A DNA stretch of 64,000 nucleotides from Merluccius polli (GCA_030340625.1 JAOPHQ010003695.1:310001-374000); one strand, 5' to 3'. Shown: positions 1 through 10,440, numbered from the stretch's first letter. Notes: generated by a model not told the origin, from the letters alone. Translations and numbers: made by a program.

Positions 1-1576
1 GGTTCTCATAAACCCGTTGGCGGTGGTAAGAGACAAGCAGAGTCTACAGCGTATAGATAATACAATAATAACCCGGTCACGGCGGGGTCCGCCCTTTATT
101 ACGACAGCCCGTTATTACGACAACCCTCCATTACGACATCCCGTCATTACGACATGCCTCTATTTAGATATGCCCCTAATCCGATCTTTTTTGGTACCGC
201 TATTACGACAATTTGGTACCGCTATTACGACAATTAGGCCTACTACAATTTGGTACCGCTATTACGACAATTAGGCCTACTTTTCATAGAAAGTGCAATA
301 GAATAATAATAATAGTTATTAATATGACAATTAGGCCTACTTTTCATAGAAAGTGCAATAGAATAATATTAATAGTTATTAATATAGAATAAATGTAGGC
401 CTACCTCTATCATCCCGCCCGCATCCGATCTTTTTTGGTACCGCTATTACGACAATTAGGCCTACTTTTCATAGAAAGTGCAATAGAATAATAATAATAG
501 TTATTAATATAGAGTAAATGTAGGCCTACCTCTATCATCCCGCCCGCACCCGCAATGAGCTTCCATTTGCATCGCGAGTGCAGACCTCTACTCCAAACAA
601 TGTTTTTCACAATAATTGATATCGGCACACATTTCAGTCAAAAACTAGGTGATTTTGAACCGGCCATGTGAATAAATGTTAGGCCTACACATTATGTAAA
701 AGACAGGGAGCTCTCCTCATTTTTATTCAGCTCTCAGGGGGAAAAGGTTGAAACTCCATGCATCAAACAAACTCTGTGCGTGCAGGCCAGCAGTCTACTT
801 AAAAATATATAAGAAGAAGCACGAATAAAGCTCTAGGACCTGAAATTTGGACTTGTTCGTTAGAAATCAATTTAATTAGAATTATGGACTGCCTTTGAAT
901 GAAGTTTAATCGGACTTTAAGTTGATTGAACAAAGTTTCAAGGTGTAGGCCTACCTTTTTTGCGCTGTGGAAGCCTAATTTAAGAACGGCGAAATAATAT
1001 TTTTTGAAAAGGATACTCTGATTTTGTTATGAAGATTGTTGCTTTTGGATTTGATATGGATAGGCTAGTCCTATATATTACCAACTAGGGGCAGCCTCGA
1101 AGTTGGATGATTGGCTCTTTTTAGAAATTGTTTTCCCATGTATTTGTCACACCCATGCATAAGCTGCGTGTATGCTAAGTCCAGAACATATGGGTATGAT
1201 CACATTAATTAATTAATTTAAAGTACAATGATAATGACAAATATTAATGGCCTCATGTCGGAATGGCAGGACGTTTGAAAAAAAGTAAAGTGCCGCTACT
1301 CAGACAATGGGGAAAAAAATTGTCGCAGTAGTGGGACGCTTGGAAAATAATATTAATGCCGCCACTCCGACCACTAGACGTCAATGTCTAAGTAGCGGCA
1401 TGTCGGAATAGCGGCATGTAACCGGTCACGGTGATAGATTACGCTAACCCTAACCATAACCCTTTTTGGAGTGAATTGTTTCACAGTAGACTGCGGACGC
1501 TGTAGACTCTGCTCTGCGAGCGGACGCTGTAGACTCTGCTCGTCTCTTACCACCGGGAACGGGTTTATGAGAACCC
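1..1576. mobile_element. Long-inverted-repeat element, left end cut by window edge
   Basis: Bases 1-52 match, in reverse complement, bases 1524-1575 with only a few mismatches (GGTTCTCATAAACCCG at one end, its complement at the other). Both ends also carry CCGGTCACGG and short units ending in ACGACAT/CGGCATG further in, so the arms are roughly 150-180 bp and imperfect. No coding sequence is recognised between them. The right arm contains two tandem copies of a CGGACGCTGTAGACTCTGCTC unit near 1494-1542. The target duplication cannot be checked because the left flank is outside the window. Superfamily not assigned. Confidence 0.5.
180..540. repeat. Tandem/segmental repeat of about 60-125 bp units
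   Basis: The motif GACAATTAGGCCTACTTTTC followed by a CATAGAAAGTGCAATAG block recurs at about 266, 327 and 451. Longer blocks that include TTTTTTGGTACCGCTATTACGA recur at about 187 and 430. This is internal sequence of the inverted-repeat element above; no coding potential is evident. Confidence 0.7.
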
Positions 1577-2800
1577 AGATCGTTTCGCGGGAGGGTACCT
1601 TTTGCGTCAATGTCAGACGTAGGGGCGTGACAAATCGTTGTCAAACCGTCAAGTCTAAATCATGCGATAGGCGCGCACGATGACATCCTCACAGCATGCA
1701 CACCGGCTGTGTGTGGACTCGGGTCTGCGGCTGAGTCCGCGGCCGGGTCCGCGGGTCCGTTGCCGTGGACACCCCCCCGGCCGTAGGTCCGCGGTGTGTT
1801 ACTATTGTGCGCACCCCCCCGTCGGCCCGCGGTGTGTTACTATTGTGCGCACCCCCCCCGTCGGCCCGCGGTGTGTTACTATTGCGCGCACCCCCCCGTC
1901 GGCCCGCGGTGTGTTACTATTGTGCCCCCCCCCCCCTTCACATGATATTATTCACAACTCGGATTCATTTAATGAAACCCATTGATTCTTTTGACCGGTG
2001 GACCCTTACGGACTTAAGGAATATAAACAATGCAGGAACGGACACACACCGTACGGACTTTATGATCGCTTCAAAAGTTGGAAGTCAGACCTTTTCCCCG
2101 TCTCTCTTGTTTACCGGTAAGTCTGATGAGTTATGCGTTGGTGTTCATAGTTTGTGTTAAATGAACTGAATGATTTATCTGTGGAGAGTCTAACTGATCT
2201 AACGATGTGCGTTATGTCCATATGGACAGACGTTTAAACGGTTACCGTATCTTTGTGTCGGTGATATAAACGGCTTAAGTCGTTCAAGAAATAATTTAGA
2301 CAAAATCCAGACCCGGCCTATATTGGAGACCTGCGTTTATTTGTCAAAACGTGTCGCCACACCCGGCTTTTAATGGGGACCTGCGTCTATTAGGGACTCT
2401 GCTTTTATTCGAAGTTTTACGGTAATTGAAGCCAGAAAAAAAACAGCGATCTTGATTTTGGATATCGACGTTTATTTAGTTCGACAAATTCCATACCAGG
2501 ACTTGAATTGCAGCGTGTCATATGTCAAATCACATGAAGAAATTATTGCCTTGGTTTTTCTGTTCAGTACGTAGTACGACGTTACGACGTACAAAATAAT
2601 TAAAGTATTTATTTTGCAAAACCTCGTAGATAATTACAACACCAGAAAATTGAATTAAACAATGCAATTGTTAATTAAACAATGCAGTTTTAATTTACTT
2701 GGGTGAAAGCAAGCGCACCACTGTTTCTCCGCCTTCGCTGAATGAATGCGCGCTCCCGCGGCCAGGGGAAACACTTTCTGTCGGGGATACCTACATTGGC
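1577..2800. other. Unassigned CpG-rich then AT-rich stretch
   Basis: Apart from the GC-rich tandem repeat at 1784-1931, I recognise no gene here. Two diverged direct copies of a short block (GGAGACCTGCGTTTATT and GGGGACCTGCGTCTATT) lie near 2325 and 2377. The high CpG content of 1600-2120 is unlike the flanks and suggests a young or foreign repeat. Confidence 0.4.
1784..1931. repeat. GC-rich tandem repeat, four 38-39 bp units
   Basis: GCGGTGTGTTACTATT starts at 1791, 1829, 1868 and 1906, giving periods of 38, 39 and 38 bp, with poly-C spacers. The spurious open frames across it are caused by the repeat. A diverged inverted relative lies at about 3565-3637. Confidence 0.85.
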
Positions 2801-3059
2801 ACAACACCGGCGGCAATTAGTTCCGCCCAATGCCATTCTTACGGAGCCCCAGACATGACATGGTAAAAAAATAAAATAATTGTAGCTACAACGTGCGCAC
2901 GACATACTAAGTCGTGCGCACGACATACTATTTTGTGGCCACGAAATAAGTATAACGTGCCCACGAAATACTAAGTTGTGGCCACGAAGTAGGTATAATG
3001 TGCGCACTACCTGGACAGCTGGGTAAGCAAATCGAGCGCACCTTGCCCATGTCAGTTCG

Positions 3060-3178
3060 TACGAGCACAGCGCTCCACTGCTTCCACAAAGTATCCCCCG
3101 ATAACTTTCGGGTCGCTGTTAGTGAGGGCGGCCCGCACCCAAATTATGTTACGTGAGAACCCGTCGATGCAGCCATTA
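3060..3178 (-). pseudogene. Integrase catalytic-core (rve/DDE) fragment
   Basis: On the minus strand this stretch reads GCIDGFSRNIIWVRA, then TNSDPKVIGGYF and VEAVERCAR before a stop. IDGFSR followed by a hydrophobic strand is the first catalytic-Asp segment of rve integrase cores of this fish family. The remaining DDE residues are not present, since the fragment runs into the left inverted arm. It is non-functional by itself, and its position and orientation match the HTH fragment at 4555-4662. Confidence 0.6.
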
Positions 3179-3179
3179 A

Positions 3180-3207
3180 TGCATATCCATATGCATTAAT
3201 GCATATC
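3180..3207. repeat. Palindromic 20-bp satellite (left part)
   Basis: Units of GCATTAATGCATATCCATAT; the array resumes at 4529-4552 on the other side of the solo LTR. The two parts rejoin cleanly once the LTR and its TATC duplication are removed, giving about three units. Confidence 0.7.
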
Positions 3208-4528
3208 TGTGGTGTGTTCGTTGAGGAAGAAGGCTGCCGACACAGGATCGCTTTAACTCACTTTATTTGTTTAACTTTAGGTATTTATCTTATGCAAGGG
3301 CGTCACCAGCTTTTTGAAAGTGGGGGGGACATATTTTGACGGGGGGTTTGGGGGTCCTCCCCCAGAAAAATCTGAAAGAAATAGATGCAATTTCCCGCAT
3401 TCTGGTGAATTTTACCATGTTTTCAGATTTAAAATGATCTCCCTCTTTCATTGATTTTCCTTGGAGCTGGCATGGTCTGCAATTACTGACTACTATTATG
3501 TTCTGGTGTAATACACAGTAGTGTTGCACGGTGCACCAATACTTCAAAAGTACCTGCGATTCTCGGGGGGGGGCGCGCGATCATAACACACCCCGGACCG
3601 ACGACCGACGGGGCGGGTGGCGATTGTAACACACCGCCTCCGGTTAGGACAAATGACTTAAAAAAAAAAAAAATTATTATGACAGTCCTGGGCCGGCCCA
3701 AAGATGTGCCCTGGCTGCGGCGCCAGTGTGTTTTGCACTTCACACTGCCGCCGCAGCGCCGCGGAAAAGCACAACAATGTTATTCGAGTGTTTCTCCTTG
3801 TCCAGGAAAAGTATCGAAATCGCAATTCTCAACTTGGTATCGGTATTGTGACAACACAAATACACAGAGGACTGAAGTGACTGTGTTCAACCCTAAGTCT
3901 ATCGCTGTCGTTGATCCGACTCAACATAGGCTTGCTTCGGTGCGTGTTTTGAATGCGTGCGTGATGCTGCTTTGTGTGTTAACAAAAACAGGAAAACGCG
4001 GAGTGGATTTCTATTTATATGGGTATTCCCCCTACTGATAAAGTGGAACGGATTTGATTGTGAAGCAATGGAGAGAGCGCTGGACTAGTAGACCAGTCAT
4101 GCACTAATATTTTTGATGGCAAATGTGGGGGGGGTCCAAACGACTTTTTTGCAAGGGTGGGGGGGACGTGTCCCCTCCCAATTATATTATGGTGACGCCC
4201 ATGATCTTATGAAACAAAAGGAGGGGTATTGTAAAAGTCACGCGCGCGGAGCGACCCTTAGCTGGGCATCTGTCCGGATACGCTGCCTATAGGGTTTCTG
4301 CCTCTCCCCCACATGTGTTGTTTGCTAGTATCTGGGGAGGCGTGGCCTCTATGACGCATACTATGCTCTGATTGGCTAGTGTTGAGCGCCCGCCCCCAGT
4401 GTATTATGTATGTATGCCGCCATCTAGTGATCAGGTGGGGTATATACAACTTATATTTATAGTCCTTATTAGTTATGTGAGGATATTACAGTCTGTTGAT
4501 ACATATGTGCGGTTATCCATTCGTCACA
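3208..4528 (-). mobile_element. Solo LTR, copy 1, interrupted by a hAT MITE
   Basis: In minus orientation it starts TGTGACGAAT at 4528 and ends ...CACCACA at 3208, flanked by the 4-bp direct repeat TATC (3204-3207 and 4529-4532). After removing the MITE and its duplication (917 bp) it is 404 bp long. It aligns with the 407-bp copy at 60,211-60,617, which is on the plus strand. Shared landmarks include the AGATGGCGGC-type block, the GACGCATA/GCGTCATA block and an AATAAAGTGAGTTAAAGCGATC segment near the 3' end that could carry the polyadenylation signal. No internal retroelement sequence is attached. Confidence 0.75.
3295..4203. mobile_element. Non-autonomous hAT element (MITE) inside the solo LTR
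   Basis: 909 bp, flanked by an exact 8-bp duplication ATCTTATG (3287-3294 and 4204-4211). Termini are CAAGGGCGTCACCA and, inverted, CATGGGCGTCACCA (13 of 14). Subterminal G-rich tracts occur at both ends. No transposase frame is present. It contains an inverted relative of the 1784-1931 GC repeat (about 3565-3637), so an older repeat may be embedded. Confidence 0.85.
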
Positions 4529-4554
4529 TATCCATATGCATTAATGCATATGTT

Positions 4555-4662
4555 TAGATGTCTCTCGGTAATGATGGTTCCTTGCAGTGCCAGGCTTTTC
4601 AGAATGTCTTTGTAGGTCATTCCCAGCCTAAAATAAAATTCTATCATACTGTCCCTGTTCAT
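4555..4662 (-). pseudogene. Transposase N-terminal HTH-like fragment
   Basis: A 36-codon open stretch beginning at an ATG (4660-4662, minus strand) reads through IEFYFRLGMTYKDILKSLAL and ends in IITERH. I recognise this as the helix-turn-helix segment found upstream of the integrase core in fish integrase-domain transposase genes. It lies just inside the right inverted arm, in the same orientation as the integrase-core relic at 3060-3178, so the two are probably parts of one gene. The sequence downstream of the ITERH motif turns into an AT-rich satellite, so the middle of the protein is missing. Confidence 0.6.
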
Positions 4663-4941
4663 CGTGTAGCTTTAGCCCCTCGACTGCCTCCACTTTAGAC
4701 CTTAGAGAAGGTGCGCTCGATTTGCTTACCCCGCTGTCCAGGTAGTGCGCACATTATACCTACTTCGTGGCCACAACTTAGTATTTCGTGGGCACGTTAT
4801 ACTTACTTCGTGGCCACAAAATAGTATTTCGTGCGTACGACTTAGTATTTTGTTCGCACGACTTAGTCATTCGTTCGCACGACTTAGTATGTTGTGCGCA
4901 CGTTGTAGCTACAATTTTTTTTTTTTTACCATGTCATGTCT

Positions 4942-5394
4942 TAGCCTGGTTCCGCCCGCCTCCGTACTTCCGCTCAATTTTCATTTCACTTCAGTACTAA
5001 GGTCTGGGAGTGCTGTATGTTAGAACGATTTCTTTTCCCTCAAATGTGGCTTCCAATCAGCGAACAGGAGGCGCGGCCTGAGAACAGTGACGTAGAGGTC
5101 GTGCGCGAATTTCAGTTATTGAGCGTAAGTACGGAGGCGGGCGGAGGCTAATGCTAATGCTCACTGCATCTGCCGTTTGTATACTGCGCGCAACGTGGTT
5201 TCTGGCGCATGAAATACGTCACGACCAAACGTTAGCGATTGGTTAAGGCAGATCCAGAGTGGCACTGGGCAGAGCCAATAGGTTTTAAACTTCAACAGCA
5301 CCCGCCTTCAAGTGAGACATCGTTTGTCTCTACAGCACTGCTAGACCTTTAGTATGAATGTAATGAGTACCAAGGTCTAGTTAGGACTAGGCTA
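4942..5394. mobile_element. hAT-type MITE inserted in the right arm of the integrase transposon
   Basis: 453 bp with termini TAGCCTGGT and, inverted, TAGCCTAGT, flanked by a 9-bp direct repeat GTCATGTCT (4933-4941 and 5395-5403). The inner part is also palindromic (about 4951-4985 against 5112-5148). The opposite arm at about 2846-2860 has the uninterrupted sequence, which acts as an internal empty site. No coding sequence. Confidence 0.75.
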
Positions 5395-5416
5395 GTCATG
5401 TCTGGGGCTCCGTACA

Positions 5417-5556
5417 TTCTAAACAGTAGGAACAAAAAAAACGGGAGGTTAACAAATTAAACAAACTGCCAACGTGCGGCAGTTACAATTACCATATACT
5501 TTCCTGGTAATTGTAGATTATAATTCCGTTTTTTTTGTTCCTACTGTTTAGAATGG
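5417..5556. mobile_element. Short MITE with about 28-bp terminal inverted repeats
   Basis: ATTCTAAACAGTAGGAACAA at the left is repeated inverted at the right end, the arms continuing through an A-rich run into CGG. The equivalent place in the left arm near 2835 lacks the insert. The exact target duplication is ambiguous because the insert end resembles the target (AGAAT). Confidence 0.7.
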
Positions 5557-5583
5557 CATTGGGGCGGAACTAATTGCCGCCGG

Positions 5584-7179
5584 CATATGTTTCCTACACG
5601 ACACCTTTTAGCAACGCACCTAGCCAAACAGCGCGAAAGAAGCAGCACGTTCTATAAGCTATAAGTTAAAAGCTAAAGGCACTTAAAGTAGAACAACTAT
5701 AAAGGACAAGGAAGAAGCATACAAGAAAATTCCCTCCTTAAGTAGTTAGCAGTGGACGAGGCATGTTTATCTTGTATTTACGTCTATGAAGAACGTGAAC
5801 GTATTGTGTTGCATTCCATTGCGTGGTTGGTGCGTGATGGGGATTTGCATACGATGTAAAGTGGTGAATATGTATATGTAAGTTAAGTTTGTAAATTTAC
5901 AGGTTAATATTGAGTTGTGGACTGTATGTGAGGTGTGTGTAGTGGTTTTTGGTGTAAATGTAACACCTGTTGTGCTGCTGAAAAAACGGCCATTTGCATA
6001 TTGTCAATTGTATTTATTGATTTGAATTATTTTTCTCTTTAAACCCAGTTCTCACAGGTTGGTTCGACCTGGAAAACAAAGACCTCTGGCCTCGTGTGTG
6101 TACTACTTGGGAGCTACAGTAATATCAATAATAATTAATCACAACAGGTATTTTGTTTTATCCTACATTTGATTAATGTCTATTCAATAGATAAGGTTTT
6201 ATTATTCACTTATTTTGTCTTGCTACCACAAGTTGATATTGCCATAAAGCACAGCTAACTGTAGTAAACTGTTGTAAATTAGCCGTGTGGGCACCTGTCG
6301 GCATATATGCCTTGTTATTGAGTTGTCGGAGCAGGACGGGAGCAACAACTTTCTGACCGTAGTTTAACGTAGCTTAACCGTTGGATTATGTTTTGAAAAT
6401 AAAACGCCACAGTTTTTCCTTTTACATCGACCACGTTTTCTTTCTTGGACTTACATGGAGTTTATTGTCTTAAGAAAAAGCACGAGTACAGAACCTTTCG
6501 TCCTGCCAGAGTGGCAAACAGGTACACTACACAGCATATCAAAGTAATATCAAGTTAGTCTCCAACCTATTATACTAGTGTATTGGAATATCATTATACA
6601 TGACATACATATTTTACAAATGTAATTTCGGATTAGCTTTCAGATTCACTATTGGTACAAAAACAGAAGCAGTCTATCAAATTAAAAAGTTATATTTGTT
6701 TTGTGGGACCTCAGTTGAACTTGGTACTTCAACCTATGCAGGTAAATTGAGATTATATTAAGACATGCAATGATAACAATACTATATTGGAACCTTTTAT
6801 ATCCTGTATTCAAAATAACTATATTATAATACTAAAGCTAGAAATGGTGGCATTTGCCATTTGCCACATGACAAAACAATGTTATGTTATGACATTAACA
6901 CATGCTGTAACACTGCATTCACAAGATCGTGGTTGTAAATAACATTCAAACAAATGTACTTACTCCAGAACAGTGCTTCGAACAGCAATAGGAACTAGTG
7001 ACATAAAGTTAGAACTGACTTTGCCCAGAGCAACCACAGCAGCAGTGTGAGTGGCTGGGAAAAAATAAATATCTGATTGGTGATGCAGGCAATTCAAAAG
7101 TCTTCCGGATAAGTGATTACTGCAAGAACAGGCATGTACAACTGAAAAAGCTTCAGCTTGCCTTGCGGGTTTCTATGGG

Positions 7180-7181
<2 letters not shown>
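5584..7181. other. Unassigned intergenic stretch
   Basis: AT-rich single-copy-looking DNA. Inverted AACACCTGTTGTG / CACAACAGGT segments at about 5964 and 6140 might mark a small element, but no duplication was found. No supported gene. Confidence 0.35.

Positions 7182-7253
<72 letters not shown>
7182..7253. repeat. (TC)n microsatellite, about 70 bp
   Basis: Uninterrupted TC dinucleotide run, seen directly. Confidence 0.95.
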
Positions 7254-7260
<7 letters not shown>

Positions 7261-7489
7261 TTTCTGTCTATCAGGCAGAAACGGTGAAAGCCATTGCACA
7301 AAGTTAACTACAGTTTACACATATCAATAATATATGAGGTAAAAAAAGATCAAATATATAAAATTGGTCCTGACAGTTAAATACGTTTCTTGAAGTGGGT
7401 TGGTTTTAAACGTGGCAGTATACTATACCTGGGACTGATTTACACATACAGGTTTCTGTGATTATGTATCTGTCTACACACGCTAACAC

Positions 7490-7704
7490 GTACACACGCA
7501 GAGACATGCACACACATAGACACACAGATACAGAGACACAAATAAACATACAAACAGATATGCACACACAAAGACACATAGATACAGACGTGCACACACA
7601 CACACACAGACAGACGTGCACACACACACAGGCAGGCAGATACAGACGGACCCACAGAGACATGCATACACACAGACACACACAGATACAGATGCACACA
7701 CACA

Positions 7705-7748
<44 letters not shown>

Positions 7749-7825
7749 CAGATACAGATGCACACACAAACACACACACACACACACACAAGCAGATACA
7801 GACGCACACACAAACACAGACCCTA
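7490..7825. repeat. Compound (CA)n / CAGA microsatellite
   Basis: CA-rich array interrupted by GACACA, AGATAC and similar units. Long open frames on both strands (Thr-His or Cys-Val alternation) are artefacts of the dinucleotide repeat. Confidence 0.95.
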
Positions 7826-8081
7826 AGAGAAAGAAATTGTACAAGTTAGAAGCATATCAATATAACCTATCAATTATATATGAGGGGGAAAATAAGATAT
7901 CAAATACACATAATGTGCTGAGTGTTGACTACATGCTATGCATCTGTTGGACCCGTTTGTATTAATTGTACGTTGCAGTATTCTATCCCTCCGGCTCGTC
8001 TAAAATGACATGTACGCATGTGCAATTATATATCGACTTTCTCACACTCGCCCTCCTGCTCCCTCCCTGTCTCTCTATTGC

Positions 8082-8123
8082 ACACACGTGCACACACACA
8101 CAGATGCAGACACCCCCCCCCCC

Positions 8124-8159
<36 letters not shown>

Positions 8160-8206
8160 TGCAGACACACCCACACACAAAGATGCAGACATGCACACAG
8201 ACAAAA

Positions 8207-8237
<31 letters not shown>

Positions 8238-8294
8238 TACCAGCCCTATCATCCACTCTCACACAGACAGACAGAGACACACACACACACACAG
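8082..8294. repeat. Second compound (CA)n microsatellite with poly-C core
   Basis: CA array with a 15-base C run near 8113-8127 and AGATGCAGAC interruptions; probably the same expanded cluster as 7490-7825, separated by about 250 bp of unique sequence. Confidence 0.95.
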
Positions 8295-8965
8295 GGCCCA
8301 AATGAAACAGTGATGCAAAGGTAGACTACAGTGTATCAATATAAATGTTAAATAATATGAGATGTATAAATACACAAAAAAACACACACTTCACACTTGT
8401 CAATATGAACATTTATATGTGTGACTTAATACAAATGAAGTCACACAACCAAATTATGGTTACATTTGTTCTGCATTCAACAAATAACTACATAAGAAAG
8501 TATGGACTACAAATCGAATCATGATGTAAGCAGACACTAACAACTACCCCCCCCCCCCCTCCATGATAAAACATGGAGGATGGGGGGGGTCCTCTCTGCT
8601 CCCCCTGTGCCATGTTGAGGGGAGTTGCCGGACTTTAAAACAAAACTACCAGAACCTACCCTGCTCCCTCGGAGCAATGTATTCATAGATATGCCCCATC
8701 CCATCTCCGAGACCTCGTCATATAAAAAAATCTTTTATATATCTTATAGTTATATCTTTTATAGCAAATAAGACCTGAATTTAATCTCCCACAAACAGAC
8801 TTATTTAGATTTTTACAAATAAGAAATGTGTTACAAAAGCACATAGAATTGGACAAAAGCAATAATAATTGAAACATTTCTAATTCCAAATTTATAATTA
8901 TAGGTGCAAAGCCATATCTAGTATGTATCAGGCGTTTTTTTGCAGTGGAACAGTCCAGCTCTCAC
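8295..8965. other. Unassigned stretch
   Basis: AT-rich with a poly-C run near 8547-8560 and a G run near 8583-8589. No gene recognised. Confidence 0.35.
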
Positions 8966-8969
8966 TACA

Positions 8970-9405
8970 TAAAAATAAAATGGGAAAACAAATTACAAGT
9001 ACAAGAACCAATTTCTATAGAGACTTGGAATGAAATCTGCTCTGAGGTTCATTCAGTTACCTGTTCCAATACATGGAGGGAGTTTAAATGGAAACTTATA
9101 GTACGCTTTTTTTGAACACCACACGTAACAAAAACGATGGATGCAGCAAACTCAGGTGTGTTTGCTGTATGAATTGTGGAGAGACATCAGCCAATTATGT
9201 TCACACATTCGTTTCGTGTCCAAGGCTGAATTCCTTCTGGGACAAGTTGTTTAAAACACTGGGTGATGCTTTTGGTGTTGACATTCCAAGGGATCCCATG
9301 ATGGCATTACCGGGTGTGATACATGGGTATGGAGGGGAGGTCTCATACCTCCAGATGTTATGTGTGATGAAACTTGATTATCTAAATGAAAAGTAAGTTC
9401 ATGTA
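8970..9405 (+). pseudogene. LINE-1 ORF2 C-terminal fragment
   Basis: Across two frames the plus strand reads IKWENKLQ, ETWNEICSEVHSV, TWREFKWKL, then VCCMNCGETSANYVHTF and CPRLNSFWDKLFK. These match the post-RT C-terminal region of fish L1-type ORF2, with its Cys-Asn-Cys-Gly zinc-knuckle-like motif followed by a W/FWDK block. A frameshift lies near 9105 and stop codons follow at about 9396. The RT and endonuclease parts are absent, so this is a 5'-truncated relic. Confidence 0.6.
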
Positions 9406-9658
9406 ATGCAACAGGTGTTTAACTGGCTTTGGAACTTCAAAATTAAAGCTTGAACCACTATAACTGCTATATTAACAGTCTAAGTTGCCCTTTAGGGACA
9501 GAATGAGTGGTTGGAAATGTAGTCTTAAATAATCATGATTAACTAAATTACAGAAAACATCTTCAAAATGTTGATTCCATCTTTTCATTACTGAAGCTAT
9601 CTCAAAACTGAAAAGGGGAACACGTCAACCTAGTGTTACAGGGTTTGGGGTTCAAATC

Positions 9659-10440
9659 TTAAAGTCCACAGCCTTGGTTAGCCCTGTTATCTGGTCTAAG
9701 AATAACCAGGTCCCTTACCAATAAGGGCCTGGGAGTAGAGTGGGCTATAGGGGCTCGTTGTGCTGTGCTCTTATTCTCTTGGCAGAACGTGCATGTTCCT
9801 AGCTTGTGCCTAAATCCCCGGCCACCACACCGTCTCTCCTGCACGCTCTCTGCACTTCGATAAGCCGAAAAGGTAGTCTACAGAAGCAGTAACGCCCTAT
9901 TGGAGTGATGAACATTGTGAGCAGGCTACTTTCTGGGCATACCGGTATCTGGAAGAACCCCGATGCTGCGGCTAGTGACGTGAACATTGTTGCCCCTGAC
10001 AACTTCACTAGTCTCTCTCCTTATGTTATCATTCAGCTTGTTCAGCCCCATGCAGATTCTCGCTGAGCCGTTGGGTTTGATAACTGGGACCATTGGTGAG
10101 CGCCAGTCGGTAGGCTGCGTCACTTTCTCTATGACCCTGTGCTCCTCCGTTCTCTGCAGCTCGTCTCTGATTTTGGTACCAGCAGTAACGGCACTATGCG
10201 CTGTGTGTAAGGCAAATGATACAGCCCCCCTCTCTCAGATGAATCTTTACAGGCTCCATTTTCATTGCGCCATGCTCTCCGAATACCAGGCTAATCTGCT
10301 CTACCCTCTGCACTTGGGCCATCTCTGTAGTGGTCTCGCGGCTAAGCAGTTTGCCAACTGTCGGCCCTTCCACTATGTAGATATAAATGGTGTGCTCTTT
10401 ATCCTTGTGCACTGCTCTAGTATTACATTGTCCCATGCAC
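9659..10440 (-). pseudogene. Ty3/Gypsy pol relic A (end of protease linker, RT, integrase tail)
   Basis: Minus strand, in several frames. A linker with VEGPTVGKLLSRETTTEM and VFGEHGAMKMEPVKIHLREG (about 10,436-10,197) is followed by TQPTDWRSPMVPVIKPNGSA and KLNDNIRRE (10,120-10,020), then KLSGATMFTSLAAASGFFQI and a GRYCF-RLPF block (10,005-9,860). These are RT motifs of Gypsy elements whose best-known relatives are annotated K02A2.6-like. The catalytic YxDD region is missing. The sequence jumps near 9,850 to what looks like an integrase C-terminal segment (RPLLVRDLVILRPDNRA). Frameshifts and deletions make it dead. Confidence 0.6.

Larger units (their letters stand above)
2808..5583 (-). mobile_element. 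Integrase-type DNA transposon remnant with long inverted arms (Ginger/IS3EU-like)
   Basis: The left arm (2808 to about 3050) reappears inverted on the right (about 4694-4941, then 5395-5416 and 5557-5583, interrupted by two insertions). Both arms contain tandem 21-bp units of the type TACTAAGTCGTGCGCACGACA; the right arm has about two more units than the left. Between the arms, on the minus strand, are two coding relics of one transposase: an HTH-like piece (4555-4662) and an integrase-core piece (about 3060-3178). The region between them is replaced by a palindromic 20-bp AT-rich satellite, into which a solo LTR inserted. Seen: arms, coding fragments and nested insertions. Inferred: the superfamily; Ginger and IS3EU both use rve-type integrases and I cannot choose between them. 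Outer termini and target duplication are not resolved. Confidence 0.65.

Noticed and set aside
1444..1462. Telomere-like CTAACCCTAACC
   Set aside because: Only about two units, one imperfect; not an interstitial telomere array.
1680..2160. Two overlapping plus-strand frames with internal peptide repeats
   Set aside because: The repeats come from the 38-39 bp DNA tandem array; both frames are open because the period and composition avoid stops.
5963..6148. TGTAACACC...AATCACA as a short LTR
   Set aside because: Only 186 bp, no TATA or polyadenylation signal at the right spacing, no target duplication.
7406..8324. Many 80-135 codon frames on both strands
   Set aside because: All are Thr-His or Cys-Val alternations from the CA/GT microsatellites.
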